DNA of 64,000 nucleotides from an uncultured Bartonella sp. (GTDB lineage Bacteria; Pseudomonadota; Alphaproteobacteria; Rhizobiales; Rhizobiaceae): NCBI RefSeq assembly GCF_945277285.1, contig NZ_CALYPR010000001.1, positions 1 to 64,000 of the forward strand, read 5' to 3'. Shown piece by piece: positions 1 to 10,253 of this stretch (position 1 is its first letter; each line of letters starts with the position of its first letter). The notes under the pieces were generated by a model. It saw only the letters and a program-made list of their open reading frames with translations, ran no database searches and was not told where the DNA came from. The position numbers and the translations under genes were made by a program.

Positions 1-133
1 GCTCGACACATTCGTCACAAATGAAGACTGTGGGGCCGGCAATAAGTTTACGCACTTCATGCTGGCTTTTGCCACAGAATGAGCAATAAAGCGTATTCTT
101 CGAATCGCCCCCGTTATTACTAATTTTGCTCAT
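1..133 (-). CDS. clpX: ATP-dependent Clp protease ATP-binding subunit ClpX, N-terminal part (cut by window edge)
   Basis: Minus-strand translation from ATG at 133: [44 protein letters not shown], the ClpX zinc-binding N-terminus; clpP is adjacent. Confidence 0.93.
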   Translation of the reverse strand, partial: MSKISNNGGDSKNTLYCSFCGKSQHEVRKLIAGPTVFICDECVE

Positions 134-309
134 TTCACTTTTCCTTTCGCCCGAATTGCATGGAATATCTTGCCTTTTCGGTTAAACTTTTCAAGTCCAT
201 TCCACCAAGAAACTAAAACAAATAATAGGTTCGGCCATCTAATTTGCCATTATCTTTCTTTTGAGGTTTAAATGCTAAACCTTATTTTTGTTTTAAAAAT
301 GAAAACGGC

Positions 310-352
310 CATCTACAGGATTATCACATCCTCACGAAATAGCCGTCATTCA
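310..352 (-). terminator. Possible stem-loop terminator downstream of clpP
   Basis: ACGGC...AGGAT-N6-ATCCT...GCCGT nested inverted repeat just after the clpP stop; TTTTCATTTTT follows on the minus strand. Confidence 0.45.
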
Positions 353-365
353 AATGCGGTCACGT

Positions 366-1010
366 TTAGTCATTTTTCTCTTCTTCAGACTCAGCGCGAT
401 ATTGGATGACGTCATCAATCAAACCGAATTCTTTTGCTTCATCAGCCGACATAAAATGATCGCGATCAAGTGTACGTTCGATCGTCTCATAATCCTGACC
501 AGTGTGATGAACATAGATTTCGTTCAAACGCCGCTTCAATTTCACTATGTCCTGGGCATGACGTTCAATATCAGAAGCTTGACCTTGAAAGCCTCCGGAG
601 GGTTGGTGCACCATGACACGGGCATTCGGCAAGGCAAAACGATGCCCTTTTGCACCGGCAGTCAACAACAGCGACCCCATCGAGGCGGCTTGCCCCATAC
701 AAAGGGTAGAAACAGCCGGACGGATAAACTGCATGGTGTCATAGATCGCTAGACCTGATGTCACAACACCACCTGGAGAATTGATATAAAGGCTGATTTC
801 CTTCTTTGGATTTTCTGCTTCGAGAAAGAGAAGCTGCGCGCAGACAAGCATGGCCATGCCGTCTTCAACTGGTCCATTGATAAAAACAATTCTCTCCTTC
901 AATAAGCGGGAAAAAATATCATAAGACCGTTCGCCGCGATTAGTCTGTTCCACAACTATTGGAACGAGATTGAGGGCAGTCTGGATCGGATCACTCATTT
1001 TCACTTCCAT
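366..1010 (-). CDS. clpP: ATP-dependent Clp protease proteolytic subunit ClpP
   Basis: 214 aa; contains [11 protein letters not shown] and MVHQPSGG active-site motifs. Confidence 0.97.
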   Translation of the reverse strand: MEVKMSDPIQTALNLVPIVVEQTNRGERSYDIFSRLLKERIVFINGPVEDGMAMLVCAQLLFLEAENPKKEISLYINSPGGVVTSGLAIYDTMQFIRPAVSTLCMGQAASMGSLLLTAGAKGHRFALPNARVMVHQPSGGFQGQASDIERHAQDIVKLKRRLNEIYVHHTGQDYETIERTLDRDHFMSADEAKEFGLIDDVIQYRAESEEEKND

Positions 1011-1418
1011 CTATACGAATCGTCATTTGCGACCTAAAACATTGTTATAACTAGAATATCAATCCATTAGAAGATCAATAGATTATTGTTTTGCCGTTTT
1101 AACAAAAGCAGCCATCAGAATATCTAGAGAATGATAATAAGAATTTATTTCAATGAGACAGGCTATCATCGACTGTTTTAACCACAAAAACAAAGTCTAT
1201 ATAGGGGGTTGTTCCTTTCAGTTCAAGCTATCGGATAATGGATCTTCAAAAAGATAATAATCGTTCAACGTAGATCGTTTTCTAAAATATGCCTTAATAA
1301 TAAGATAAACAGCATTAAATCTAGGTTATTGTATCGTTTCCGATATAAATTATCGGTTCAATGCAAATAAATTAGCTAGATTAACGAAAATATATTTTTC
1401 TCTAACAGTTAAGTTTTG

Positions 1419-2240
1419 TCATTTTTGTTGTTCAAGAATCCTGTCAAATCCTGAAATTCTTTTAGTCGCCCAATCATAAAAGCTCCCCTTTTTGATCGGG
1501 TCGGTCGTCCTTTCTTTTTTGTGAACATGAAAGCCGAGAAACCTGGGATCATTCAATGGCTCAAGACCAAAAGCGGGATCAAATATTCTTTCGCTATCAC
1601 GGCCTGTCCAATAATAGAACGTTTCTTTTTCTTTTGCCTGATTGAAGAATCCATATCGTTTAGCCAGTCGTGAAATGCCATCATTTCCGAAAACAGTAAT
1701 GCCCAGGCGCCCGGGAACAACCGGCAAGTTCTGTCTTTTGAGCCGCCACGGAATCCAGATACCGCGGTGGAAGCCGAGCCAATTCGGCACCATCTCCGAG
1801 CTTGCAATATAATCATCAAACTCTTTGATAATCGGATTGTCCTGCGGCAAATAGAGAGCCGACACACCTACCCTTGCCCGGTTTTCACGCGCAAGCCAAA
1901 TTTTTCCTTGTTCAGGATGAAATTGTTTGACAAGATAGACATCCGTATCTAGCCAGACACCTGCATTGTATTTCATCAGTCTAATACGAAAAAGATCCGA
2001 AAACTGAACAATTGTACGAATAGGCTTAAAATCCGGAAAAGCGGGGTCAAGCCTATAAAGAGTCGAAAGTGGCAATATTGGTTCAGCTTCCAAAAGTTCC
2101 ACCCCTTCAGGAACATTTTCAACCGGACCATGACTGTAAAGCTTGACTGTTTGACCAGTTTTTACCATGGACGAAAGACATAGCCAATCAATGGGACGCA
2201 AACGATCGCCATACCAGAATGTGCAGATATCCATTTGCAT
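1419..2240 (-). CDS. Glycosyltransferase with DXD sugar-binding motif (capsular polysaccharide synthesis/GT32-like)
   Basis: 273 aa; FSDLFRIRLMKYNAGVWLDTDVYLV contains the DxD region typical of Gly_transf_sug proteins. Confidence 0.75.
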   Translation of the reverse strand: MQMDICTFWYGDRLRPIDWLCLSSMVKTGQTVKLYSHGPVENVPEGVELLEAEPILPLSTLYRLDPAFPDFKPIRTIVQFSDLFRIRLMKYNAGVWLDTDVYLVKQFHPEQGKIWLARENRARVGVSALYLPQDNPIIKEFDDYIASSEMVPNWLGFHRGIWIPWRLKRQNLPVVPGRLGITVFGNDGISRLAKRYGFFNQAKEKETFYYWTGRDSERIFDPAFGLEPLNDPRFLGFHVHKKERTTDPIKKGSFYDWATKRISGFDRILEQQK

Positions 2241-2246
2241 CCCCTC

Positions 2247-3623
2247 TTAAAAATACTCAAGACTGACGCGGAATAGTTGTTCGACATCTCGCACGGCATC
2301 AGCCAACGCAAAAATGATGACCATATCACCGGCAAGAACACGGGTCTCACCTTTTGGACGGATCATCGTCCTATCACGATAGATAGCTCCGATACGCAAA
2401 CCTTCTGGCAAACCAAGTTCCGACAATGGCTTTCCGACAAGTGGCGATGTTTGCATGGCTTCGGCTTCAATAATTTCGGCTTCACCATTTGCTACCGAGA
2501 AGACAGAGCGTATGCGCCCTCTGCGCATTTGTTGCAAGACTTTAGAAATTGTGACGCTTCGGGGGTTAAGGTGTGAGTCAATGCCGACAGTTCTGGTAAA
2601 TTCCTGAAAAGCATTGTTATTAATCAGAACCATATTGGATTTGCAGCCAAACCTTTTTGCCATAATAGCACTGAGAACATTAACCTGATCCTGATTGGTC
2701 AACGTTACAATTAAATCGGCCTGATCGACATTGGCTTCTTGCAAAATCGCAGGATCAAGAGCACTGCCATTCAAGACTACGGTGCGATTCAATTGATCGG
2801 TGATAGCAAGGGCACGAGCCTTATCGGATTCGATAATACGCAAACGCGCTTTATGTTGGCGTTTTTCCATAGCACGAGCAACATAAAGGCCGATATGACC
2901 ACCACCCGCGATAATAATACGATTGGCTGTTTGTTCGTCATGACCAAAAAGCCCCAATGCCCTACGCACCTGACTGCGGGACGCAACGAGATAGGTTATA
3001 TCGCCAACTTTGAGCTCGGTATCGGCGTGCGCAATAAACAGCTGTTTTCCCCGTTTCACTGCAGTTACTGTCGTCAAAAGATCAGGAAAAAGATCGGTCA
3101 ATTGTCTGAGTGGTGTGTTGATAACCGGACAGTCTTCCATACATTCAAGAGCAAGTGCAACAACGTCATCAAAGCTGAAATAAAGCACATCCAGAGCACC
3201 GGGCAAAGCAATACGCCGCAACACCATTTCCCCCACCTCAATTTCAGGCGAAATGACAACATCAATCGGCATCGCTTCACGTTGGAACAGACCCTGATAT
3301 TGCGGATCAAGGTAGGATTGATCGCGTACACGGGCAATTTTTGTTGGAACATTAAAAAGTGCATGGGCAACCTGACAGGCTACCATATTGACTTCATCAG
3401 AAAGTGTCACGGCAATCAGCATGTCAGCTTCGTCTGCACCGGCCGCTCGTAAAACATCTGGCCGTGAACCATGCCCGACAATGCCGCGAACATCCAATGT
3501 ATCGCGAATTTTTTCGATGAGTCTCGGTTCAATATCAATAACCGTCACATCATGTTGCTCGCTTGAAAGGCGCTCCGCTATTCCATAACCGACCTGGCCG
3601 GCACCGCAAATGATCACGCGCAT
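2247..3623 (-). CDS. trkA: Trk system potassium transporter regulatory subunit TrkA
   Basis: 458 aa; starts MRVIICGAGQVGYGIAERLSSEQHDVTVID; two RCK-N/RCK-C repeats. Confidence 0.95.
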   Translation of the reverse strand: MRVIICGAGQVGYGIAERLSSEQHDVTVIDIEPRLIEKIRDTLDVRGIVGHGSRPDVLRAAGADEADMLIAVTLSDEVNMVACQVAHALFNVPTKIARVRDQSYLDPQYQGLFQREAMPIDVVISPEIEVGEMVLRRIALPGALDVLYFSFDDVVALALECMEDCPVINTPLRQLTDLFPDLLTTVTAVKRGKQLFIAHADTELKVGDITYLVASRSQVRRALGLFGHDEQTANRIIIAGGGHIGLYVARAMEKRQHKARLRIIESDKARALAITDQLNRTVVLNGSALDPAILQEANVDQADLIVTLTNQDQVNVLSAIMAKRFGCKSNMVLINNNAFQEFTRTVGIDSHLNPRSVTISKVLQQMRRGRIRSVFSVANGEAEIIEAEAMQTSPLVGKPLSELGLPEGLRIGAIYRDRTMIRPKGETRVLAGDMVIIFALADAVRDVEQLFRVSLEYF

Positions 3624-3626
3624 ATT

Positions 3627-4991
3627 TTACGAAACTCCAAGTGATTTGAGCTTGCGGTGCAAGGCGGACCGCTCCATCCCGACAAACTCTGCGGTGCGCG
3701 AAATATTGCCACCAAAGCGGTTTATTTGCGCCACAAGATATTCCTTTTCAAAAAGTTCGCGCGCCTCACGCAACGGCAGTGCCATAATATGAACGTCGGA
3801 ATCTGTTGGTGCGCGTGGCAATGTATCGCCCACTTCTGCCGGTAGAAGCTCAGCCGTAATTGGCCCGTCACCACCCTCGCCACGGGCCAGAATGAGCAAA
3901 CGTTCGATATTGTTGCGCAACTGCCGGATATTGCCCGGCCAGCTATGGGCTTGTAGAATAGCCATCGTGTCATCACCGATCTCACGGGGCTTTATACCGG
4001 CCTGTTCGGATATTTGATGGATAAAGTAATTGACAAGTTCGGGTATATCCTCGCGGTGACTGGCAAGCGGTGGCACACTGATTGGCACAACTGCCAGCCG
4101 ATGGAAGAGATCTTCCCGAAAGCGCCCTTCAGCAATCAATCCTTCAAGATTCTGCGCTGTAGAAGAAATAACGCGAACGTCGACTTTGACGCGCTTACTT
4201 CCGCCCACCCGTTCAAATGTCTGATCAGTTAAAACCCGCAAAATCTTGTTTTGCGTTTCCCTTGGCATATCGGCAATCTCGTCAATATATAGAATTCCGC
4301 CATGAGCTTCCTCAAGTGCGCCAACCTTGCGCTCTCCTCCGTCCATTTCAGTGCCAAAAAGCTCGATTTCCATGCGCTCGGGTGTAATTGTCGCCGCATT
4401 GATCGTTACAAAAGGACCGTTGGCACGATTGGAAAGAGCGTGAATTGCCCGTGCCGTCGTTTCCTTGCCTGAGCCTGAAGGGCCGGTGATCATAATCCGG
4501 CTGTTAGTCGGGGCGACCTTTTCAATTGTCTGGCGTAAATGATTCATTACTAGTGATTTACCAAGCAATTCAGGGGTAACCCCTGACTGTTTGCGCAATT
4601 CATTAACTTCGCGTTTCAATTTCGATGTTTCAAGCGCCCGTTCAGTTACCAAAATCAGCCGGTCAGCCTTGAAAGGCTTTTCAATAAAATCATAGGCACC
4701 ACGTTTGATAGCCGATACTGCAGTTTCGATATTGCCATGACCGGAAATCATTACCACCGGTAAATTTGGATAACGTGATTTGATTTTATCAAGTAAGGCA
4801 AGTCCATCAAGACGGCTCCCCTGTAACCAGATGTCTAGGAAAATCAATCTCGGGACACGGCTCTCAATTTGCTGAAGCGCTTCATCCGAATTTGCTGCAA
4901 GACGCGTTTCATGTCCCTCATCCTCGAGTATTCCGCCGACCAGTTCGCGTATATCCGCTTCATCATCGACAATCAAAATATCTGAAGCCAT
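3627..4991 (-). CDS. ntrX: Nitrogen assimilation response regulator NtrX
   Basis: 454 aa; receiver domain (ILIVDDEADIRELVGGILEDEGH), AAA+ domain (GPSGSGKETTARAIH), Fis-type C-terminus; next to ntrY. Confidence 0.95.
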   Translation of the reverse strand: MASDILIVDDEADIRELVGGILEDEGHETRLAANSDEALQQIESRVPRLIFLDIWLQGSRLDGLALLDKIKSRYPNLPVVMISGHGNIETAVSAIKRGAYDFIEKPFKADRLILVTERALETSKLKREVNELRKQSGVTPELLGKSLVMNHLRQTIEKVAPTNSRIMITGPSGSGKETTARAIHALSNRANGPFVTINAATITPERMEIELFGTEMDGGERKVGALEEAHGGILYIDEIADMPRETQNKILRVLTDQTFERVGGSKRVKVDVRVISSTAQNLEGLIAEGRFREDLFHRLAVVPISVPPLASHREDIPELVNYFIHQISEQAGIKPREIGDDTMAILQAHSWPGNIRQLRNNIERLLILARGEGGDGPITAELLPAEVGDTLPRAPTDSDVHIMALPLREARELFEKEYLVAQINRFGGNISRTAEFVGMERSALHRKLKSLGVS

Positions 4992-5005
4992 CTTACCTAA
5001 CCGTC

Positions 5006-7315
5006 CTATTTATTCGCTTCTATGTTTACAACACCGGATTTGTCTGCAGCTACTGCCGGAAAAATCATGCGGATCATGGCACCGCGACCATTATAAAAAC
5101 TCGAGGGTGCATCATGTAATTCCATATAACCTCCGTGCTCCTCGACAATTTTACGCACGATTGCAAGCCCCAGCCCTGTGCCTTTTTCTCTTGTTGTTAT
5201 ATAGGGTTCCAGCAATTTTTGTCGCTGCTCTTTCGGCAATCCCTTACCATTATCAATAACATCGGCCACCAATTTGTCACCTTCGCGATAAGATCGGACA
5301 AGAATATGCCCAGTTATGTTATTTTCTCCGGCAACCGCGTCAATTGCCTCGCTGGCATTCTTAATAACATTACCAAAAGCCTGCCCGATCAGCCTACTGT
5401 CGAATTCGCCCATCAGAGGCTCGTCGCCAAGATCGCGCTCGAATTTGATATCATGGCGTGACACCTCAACAAGAAAGAATGCCTCTCTAAGCGGCTCACG
5501 CATATCAAGCAGGTGCATTTCCGGTTTCGGCATGCGGGCAAAAGACGAAAATTCATCGACCATTCTGCCAATATCACCAACCTGTCGAATAATCGTATCA
5601 ATACATTGGTCAAAAACCTCGCGGTCATCAACAATCACCTTGCCATAACGGCGACGAATCCGTTCTGCCGACAATTGTATGGGCGTTAGTGGATTCTTGA
5701 TCTCGTGAGCGATACGCCGCGCGACGTCAGCCCATGCACTTGATCTTTGCGCCTCGACAAGATCGGTAATATCGTCAATCGTTAACACCCATGATTGACC
5801 ACTTCCGGCATTTTCTTCCATGGTGACCTGAACATTATAAACGCGGTTGCGTCCATCTTGCGACAGCGTCACCTGTTCACGGTGGTCTTTGCGTTGTGAG
5901 GAACGCGCGACTTCAAAAACCTGCCCGATATCGGGGTTAAGCGCCATAAGACTTTTTCCGATCACCGCATGCGGATCAAGACCAAACATCGTCTCGACAG
6001 AACGGTTAATGATCGTGACATCGCCATTTTCGTCGATTCCGGCAACACCGGCATTGACGCCAGCAAGCACTGCTTCGGAGAACCGGCGTCTTTCATCAAT
6101 CTGGTCACGCGCAGAAATAAGTTCATTACGCTGATTTTTAAGTTCGCTGACCATATAATTGAACGTTCTGGAAAGTTGTCCGACATCGCCATCCTTGGCA
6201 CGGACAGGAACCACAACATCCATATTGCCCGATGCAACATCGTCGGCAGCGCCAATGAGAAGCCGGATAGGACGCACCAGACGATCGGCAACAGCAATTC
6301 CCGTCCATATTGCAGAAATCAACAGGCTTAAAAACAAACACAGATAGAGAACAGCAAAAGCAATTTGGGTCGGAACCCGATTTTCATTAAGGTCGCGGTA
6401 ACGCGCTGTATTTGCTTCTGTCAGGCGCAATGCCGATAGAACTCTTTGGTCGACATCACGCACAAGATAAAGAAATGCGTTCGGAATATCGTTGAGTTTC
6501 AAGATAATGCCGAAATAGTCGTGTTCACCGGGCTGAAAAGTAAAAGGGCTTCCTTTGGTTGCCTGCACGATCAAATTCGCTGGTGGTATCGGAAGCTTAT
6601 CTTCGCCGCCCAAATTACTTTGTAAGTAAACTGTACCATTTGGACTTAATAGGAATGCCCCACGCAAATCGCGACCTGCCGCATGGCGAGTTAGTTGCAA
6701 ACGGTATTCGGTTGGATTTAGCGCAAGCAACCGCCGGTTATCCAGCGCCAGCGTCATTGCATAGGATGAATTTTTCAAGTTTTGCAACGTTTCGTTAGCA
6801 TAGCCATTGGCAAGATCTATTGACGAGGCAACAATTTGCCTCGTTGTCGTATCGAACCAGCGATCCAGCCCCTGATTGAGTGTGACCCCAGCAACAATTG
6901 CCACCAAAACGGCCGGTACCGTTGCAACAAGAGCGAAAAGTGAAATGATCCTGACATGAAGTCTTGATGCGGCACGCCGTGCACGCCATGCCCGGATAAT
7001 CGGCATTAACTCATAGCAGGTAATAGTAATAAGCCCGAGCACCCAAACCGTATTGACGCCAATAAGAACAAGGGTCACAAACGTGCTCGGAATAATTGGT
7101 GTAAAGCCTAGAAGAATTGTGAACGAGACAACTGCTGTCAAAAGAGCCAGTGCAATAATCAAAATTCCGAAGAAAGTAAGAATACTGCGCCGCTTGTCGC
7201 CATATACGCTTTTTTCGATAGGCTTTGCCAATTTACGATTCTTCCCATTAAAAGTAGTGGTGGTAGCAATAATGCAACACTTTGTGGCGAAAATGCAACA
7301 GAAAGAATGATACAA
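5006..7315 (-). CDS. ntrY: Nitrogen regulation sensor histidine kinase NtrY
   Basis: 769 aa; N-terminal TM segments, HAMP, PAS, HEIKNPLTPIQLSAERIRRRYGK and HATPase domain. The true start may be somewhat downstream. Confidence 0.94.
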   Translation of the reverse strand: MYHSFCCIFATKCCIIATTTTFNGKNRKLAKPIEKSVYGDKRRSILTFFGILIIALALLTAVVSFTILLGFTPIIPSTFVTLVLIGVNTVWVLGLITITCYELMPIIRAWRARRAASRLHVRIISLFALVATVPAVLVAIVAGVTLNQGLDRWFDTTTRQIVASSIDLANGYANETLQNLKNSSYAMTLALDNRRLLALNPTEYRLQLTRHAAGRDLRGAFLLSPNGTVYLQSNLGGEDKLPIPPANLIVQATKGSPFTFQPGEHDYFGIILKLNDIPNAFLYLVRDVDQRVLSALRLTEANTARYRDLNENRVPTQIAFAVLYLCLFLSLLISAIWTGIAVADRLVRPIRLLIGAADDVASGNMDVVVPVRAKDGDVGQLSRTFNYMVSELKNQRNELISARDQIDERRRFSEAVLAGVNAGVAGIDENGDVTIINRSVETMFGLDPHAVIGKSLMALNPDIGQVFEVARSSQRKDHREQVTLSQDGRNRVYNVQVTMEENAGSGQSWVLTIDDITDLVEAQRSSAWADVARRIAHEIKNPLTPIQLSAERIRRRYGKVIVDDREVFDQCIDTIIRQVGDIGRMVDEFSSFARMPKPEMHLLDMREPLREAFFLVEVSRHDIKFERDLGDEPLMGEFDSRLIGQAFGNVIKNASEAIDAVAGENNITGHILVRSYREGDKLVADVIDNGKGLPKEQRQKLLEPYITTREKGTGLGLAIVRKIVEEHGGYMELHDAPSSFYNGRGAMIRMIFPAVAADKSGVVNIEANK

Positions 7316-7871
7316 TCATTAAATATACAAAAAAATTCAATCTAAAAAACGACAAAGATCAATTGAATTTTTAAATTCGTTTTTAAATTACCATCTGTTT
7401 AAAAAAATTTTTTAAAACTTTATTTGTTAACTGAGGTAAAAACGCGATTTTTTATAGAAAAAAACTAATATATCTTCCGCCATGCTGCTCTATTTATAAA
7501 GTGCTTATCTTCCAAGATTTAAAAATTTGCACGAAGGTTTAAAACCAAATTTGAACATGGTAATTGTACTGGAAATATACAGTTTTGAGTTAAAAATTCA
7601 ACAATTTTACTATGTTCGGGAAAACCATCGTTGAACGACGCTTTATCCGATTGTTTTTATAAATTGCCAAAAATATTCACTCGATATTCATTTATACTGT
7701 CTGCTATTTTTAATTTTCCGTGTCCCAAAATTTATCGGGCTATCTGAAAATTCGTGAAATCTAGAATATATGGGCCGGCTCATAGGACAAGTTGACGCAG
7801 CAAAACTGAGAATTGTTGACATTCTTTTGCTAAAACCTTCAAAAAAAAGTAAAGAAAACATCTTCACATTT

Positions 7872-7888
7872 TTAAGAATCGTTCTAAA
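7872..7888. promoter_or_regulatory. Candidate Irr/ICE-type iron-control operator upstream of rirA
   Basis: TTAAGAA-TCG-TTCTAAA; reverse complement TTTAGAA-CGA-TTCTTAA. One mismatch to the TTTAGAA-N3-TTCTAAA consensus as recalled for rhizobial Irr; about 36 bp upstream of the rirA ATG. Confidence 0.55.
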
Positions 7889-7924
7889 TTATGGGAAGAA
7901 ATTCTTGTGCAGAAAGGAATGGAG

Positions 7925-8383
7925 ATGCGGCTCACAAAGCAGACGAATTATGCCATCCGAATGTTGATGTATTGCGCGGCTAACGAGGGGGAATTGAGCC
8001 GCGTTCCTGAAATTGCTAAGGCCTATTCGGTTTCGGAGCTTTTTTTATTCAAGATTCTTCATCCATTAGTTGAAGCCGGACTGATGCAAACGGTACGTGG
8101 TCGCAACGGCGGGGTAAAACTTGCAAAACCTGCTGATGAAATTTTTGTTTATGACGTCGTTAAAGTAACCGAGGAAAACTTCGCAATGGCCGAATGTTTT
8201 GAAACTGGTGCTATTGAGTGCCCGCTCGTTAACTCGTGTGGACTGAATGCGACATTGAGCAGAGCATTGAACGCTTTCTTCGATGTTTTGAAGGAAACAT
8301 CTATTGCCGATTTACAACGCCCGAATTTCAGGAAACGTCTGGGCATTGACGGCATTGATGAAAATTTAAAAGTATTAAGCTAA
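7925..8383 (+). CDS. rirA: Rrf2-family iron-responsive regulator RirA
   Basis: Starts MRLTKQTNYAIRMLMYCAANEGELSR; Fe-S ligand pattern C-x7-C-x5-C (CFETGAIECPLVNSC). Start trimmed from the ORF track. Confidence 0.92.
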   Translation: MRLTKQTNYAIRMLMYCAANEGELSRVPEIAKAYSVSELFLFKILHPLVEAGLMQTVRGRNGGVKLAKPADEIFVYDVVKVTEENFAMAECFETGAIECPLVNSCGLNATLSRALNAFFDVLKETSIADLQRPNFRKRLGIDGIDENLKVLS

Positions 8384-8424
8384 TTGCATAAGCAATATCA
8401 TCGGTTCTCAACATCTATTTTTCA

Positions 8425-9663
8425 ATGGGGCTTATCATATCCAATGCAGCCATCATATTAGCCGCAGGTCGGGGTGAACGCATTGGGTCGCCTGAAAATG
8501 GGCCAAAGCAATATCGGTCGCTCGGGCAACATGCGGTTATTTTTTATACGCTCAAGAACTTTCTTGAAAGCAGGCTATTCTCGACAATTGTTCTTGTTAT
8601 CCATGAAGATGATGAAAAGCTCTGTCGTGATGCAATCGGCGAAATGGTACAAGATGTCACCATTGTTCATGGCGGCAGCACCCGCCAGATATCGACACTT
8701 CATGGCTTACGGGCATTGAATGATTTACCGGAATATTTACAACCTGATTATGTCTATATTCATGATGGTGCGCGCCCCTTTGTATCACAATCACTTCTGG
8801 AGCGCATTAACGAGGAACTTTTACCCGATTGTGGTATTCTACCGGCGGTTGCCGTCTCTGATACGTTAAAACGTGCTGATAACGCCGGCTTGGTTGTTGA
8901 AACAATCTCGCGCAACCATTTGTATGGCGCACAGACACCTCAGGCGTTTCCTTTTAAAACTATCTTTCATGCTCATGAAAAAGCTGCTCGTCAAGGGATG
9001 ACTAATTTTACTGATGATTGTGCCTTGGCCGAATGGGCCAATCTCGATATAAAGATCGTTGCAGGCAATAGTGATAATTTCAAAATTACCTGGCCTGCCG
9101 ATCTTGCAATAGCCAAATTGCGTGTAACAAAGGAAATCATGACAAACCGAACAGATCAAATACTATTTCCCGATGTTCGTACGGGTAACGGATATGATGT
9201 CCATTCTTTTGAACCGGGTGATGGCGTTACGCTTTGCGGTGTCAAAATTGCCTATGACCGCAAGCTGAACGGCCATTCGGATGCCGATGTTGCCCTGCAC
9301 GCACTGACTGATGCACTTCTTGCGACGCGCGGTGCCGGAGATATAGGAACGCATTTTCCGCCATCAGACCCGCAGTGGAAAGGTGTTTCGTCGGACATTT
9401 TTGTCCGCCACGCTGTTTCCATTATCAAGAAAGCCGGTGGCCGTATTGCCAATGCAGATATATCGTTGATTGCGGAAGCACCGAAAGTCGGCCCTCACCG
9501 TGAAGAAATGACCAAAAAACTTATGGATATGCTCGGTATTTCTGCCGATCGTATTTCCATTAAAGCGACGACAAACGAAAAACTGGGGTTTGTCGGCCGC
9601 AAGGAAGGCATTGCCGCCATTGCCACCGCAACCGTTATTTATCCCGGGAGTATTCCGGAATGA
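8425..9663 (+). CDS. ispDF: Bifunctional IspD/IspF (MEP cytidylyltransferase / MECDP synthase)
   Basis: 412 aa; IspD half ([14 protein letters not shown]) fused to IspF half ([24 protein letters not shown]). Confidence 0.96.
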   Translation: MGLIISNAAIILAAGRGERIGSPENGPKQYRSLGQHAVIFYTLKNFLESRLFSTIVLVIHEDDEKLCRDAIGEMVQDVTIVHGGSTRQISTLHGLRALNDLPEYLQPDYVYIHDGARPFVSQSLLERINEELLPDCGILPAVAVSDTLKRADNAGLVVETISRNHLYGAQTPQAFPFKTIFHAHEKAARQGMTNFTDDCALAEWANLDIKIVAGNSDNFKITWPADLAIAKLRVTKEIMTNRTDQILFPDVRTGNGYDVHSFEPGDGVTLCGVKIAYDRKLNGHSDADVALHALTDALLATRGAGDIGTHFPPSDPQWKGVSSDIFVRHAVSIIKKAGGRIANADISLIAEAPKVGPHREEMTKKLMDMLGISADRISIKATTNEKLGFVGRKEGIAAIATATVIYPGSIPE

Positions 9664-10154
9664 CACTTATTGCAAAAGACAAAGCAATTAAAGTCCTTGA
9701 TGCCTGTCGAGATCACAACCTCAAGCTTGCGACCGTTGAATCGTGCACCGGCGGTTTGATCATCGGAAGTCTGACCGACATTGCCGGTTCGTCCGATGTT
9801 GTAGAATGTGGTTTCATTACCTATTCCAATGAAGCAAAAACAGCATTAGTCGGCGTGCCGAAGCAAATGATTGATGAATATGGTGCTGTTTCCAAACCGG
9901 TGGCAATAGCCATGGCAGAAGGAGGCATCAAACATTCTTGTGCCGATATTGCGGTTTCTGTCACTGGTGTTGCTGGCCCGGGTGGCGGCAGTGCAGAAAA
10001 GCCTGTTGGACTTGTGCATATGGCTGTTGCCCTCAAAGAAAGACCGACACTTCATTATGAAGCCCGTTTCGGCGATATCGGGCGTGAAAAAGTTCGGCAA
10101 GCAACCGTTGAACGGGCATTGGATCTTGTTCTCGAAATGCTTGATGAAGGATAG
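9660..10154 (+). CDS. CinA-family protein (nicotinamide-nucleotide amidohydrolase type, C-terminal domain only)
   Basis: 164 aa; [22 protein letters not shown] and [20 protein letters not shown] motifs. Confidence 0.92.
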   Translation: MTLIAKDKAIKVLDACRDHNLKLATVESCTGGLIIGSLTDIAGSSDVVECGFITYSNEAKTALVGVPKQMIDEYGAVSKPVAIAMAEGGIKHSCADIAVSVTGVAGPGGGSAEKPVGLVHMAVALKERPTLHYEARFGDIGREKVRQATVERALDLVLEMLDEG

Positions 10155-10253
10155 CGACCGAGTTAACTGTGTGGGCTTAATAAGCTCAATCGCTGTCCAG
10201 CACTTCGAATAAGATCAGCCCGAGCAAGGAATAATTTGAAAGATTACGGGAAT

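Noticed and set aside
2739-3452. 237-aa plus-strand ORF
   Set aside because: Lies fully antisense to trkA; sequence shows no recognisable domain.
8425-9663. IspD-IspF fusion as a novelty
   Set aside because: Bifunctional IspDF is well known in alphaproteobacteria.
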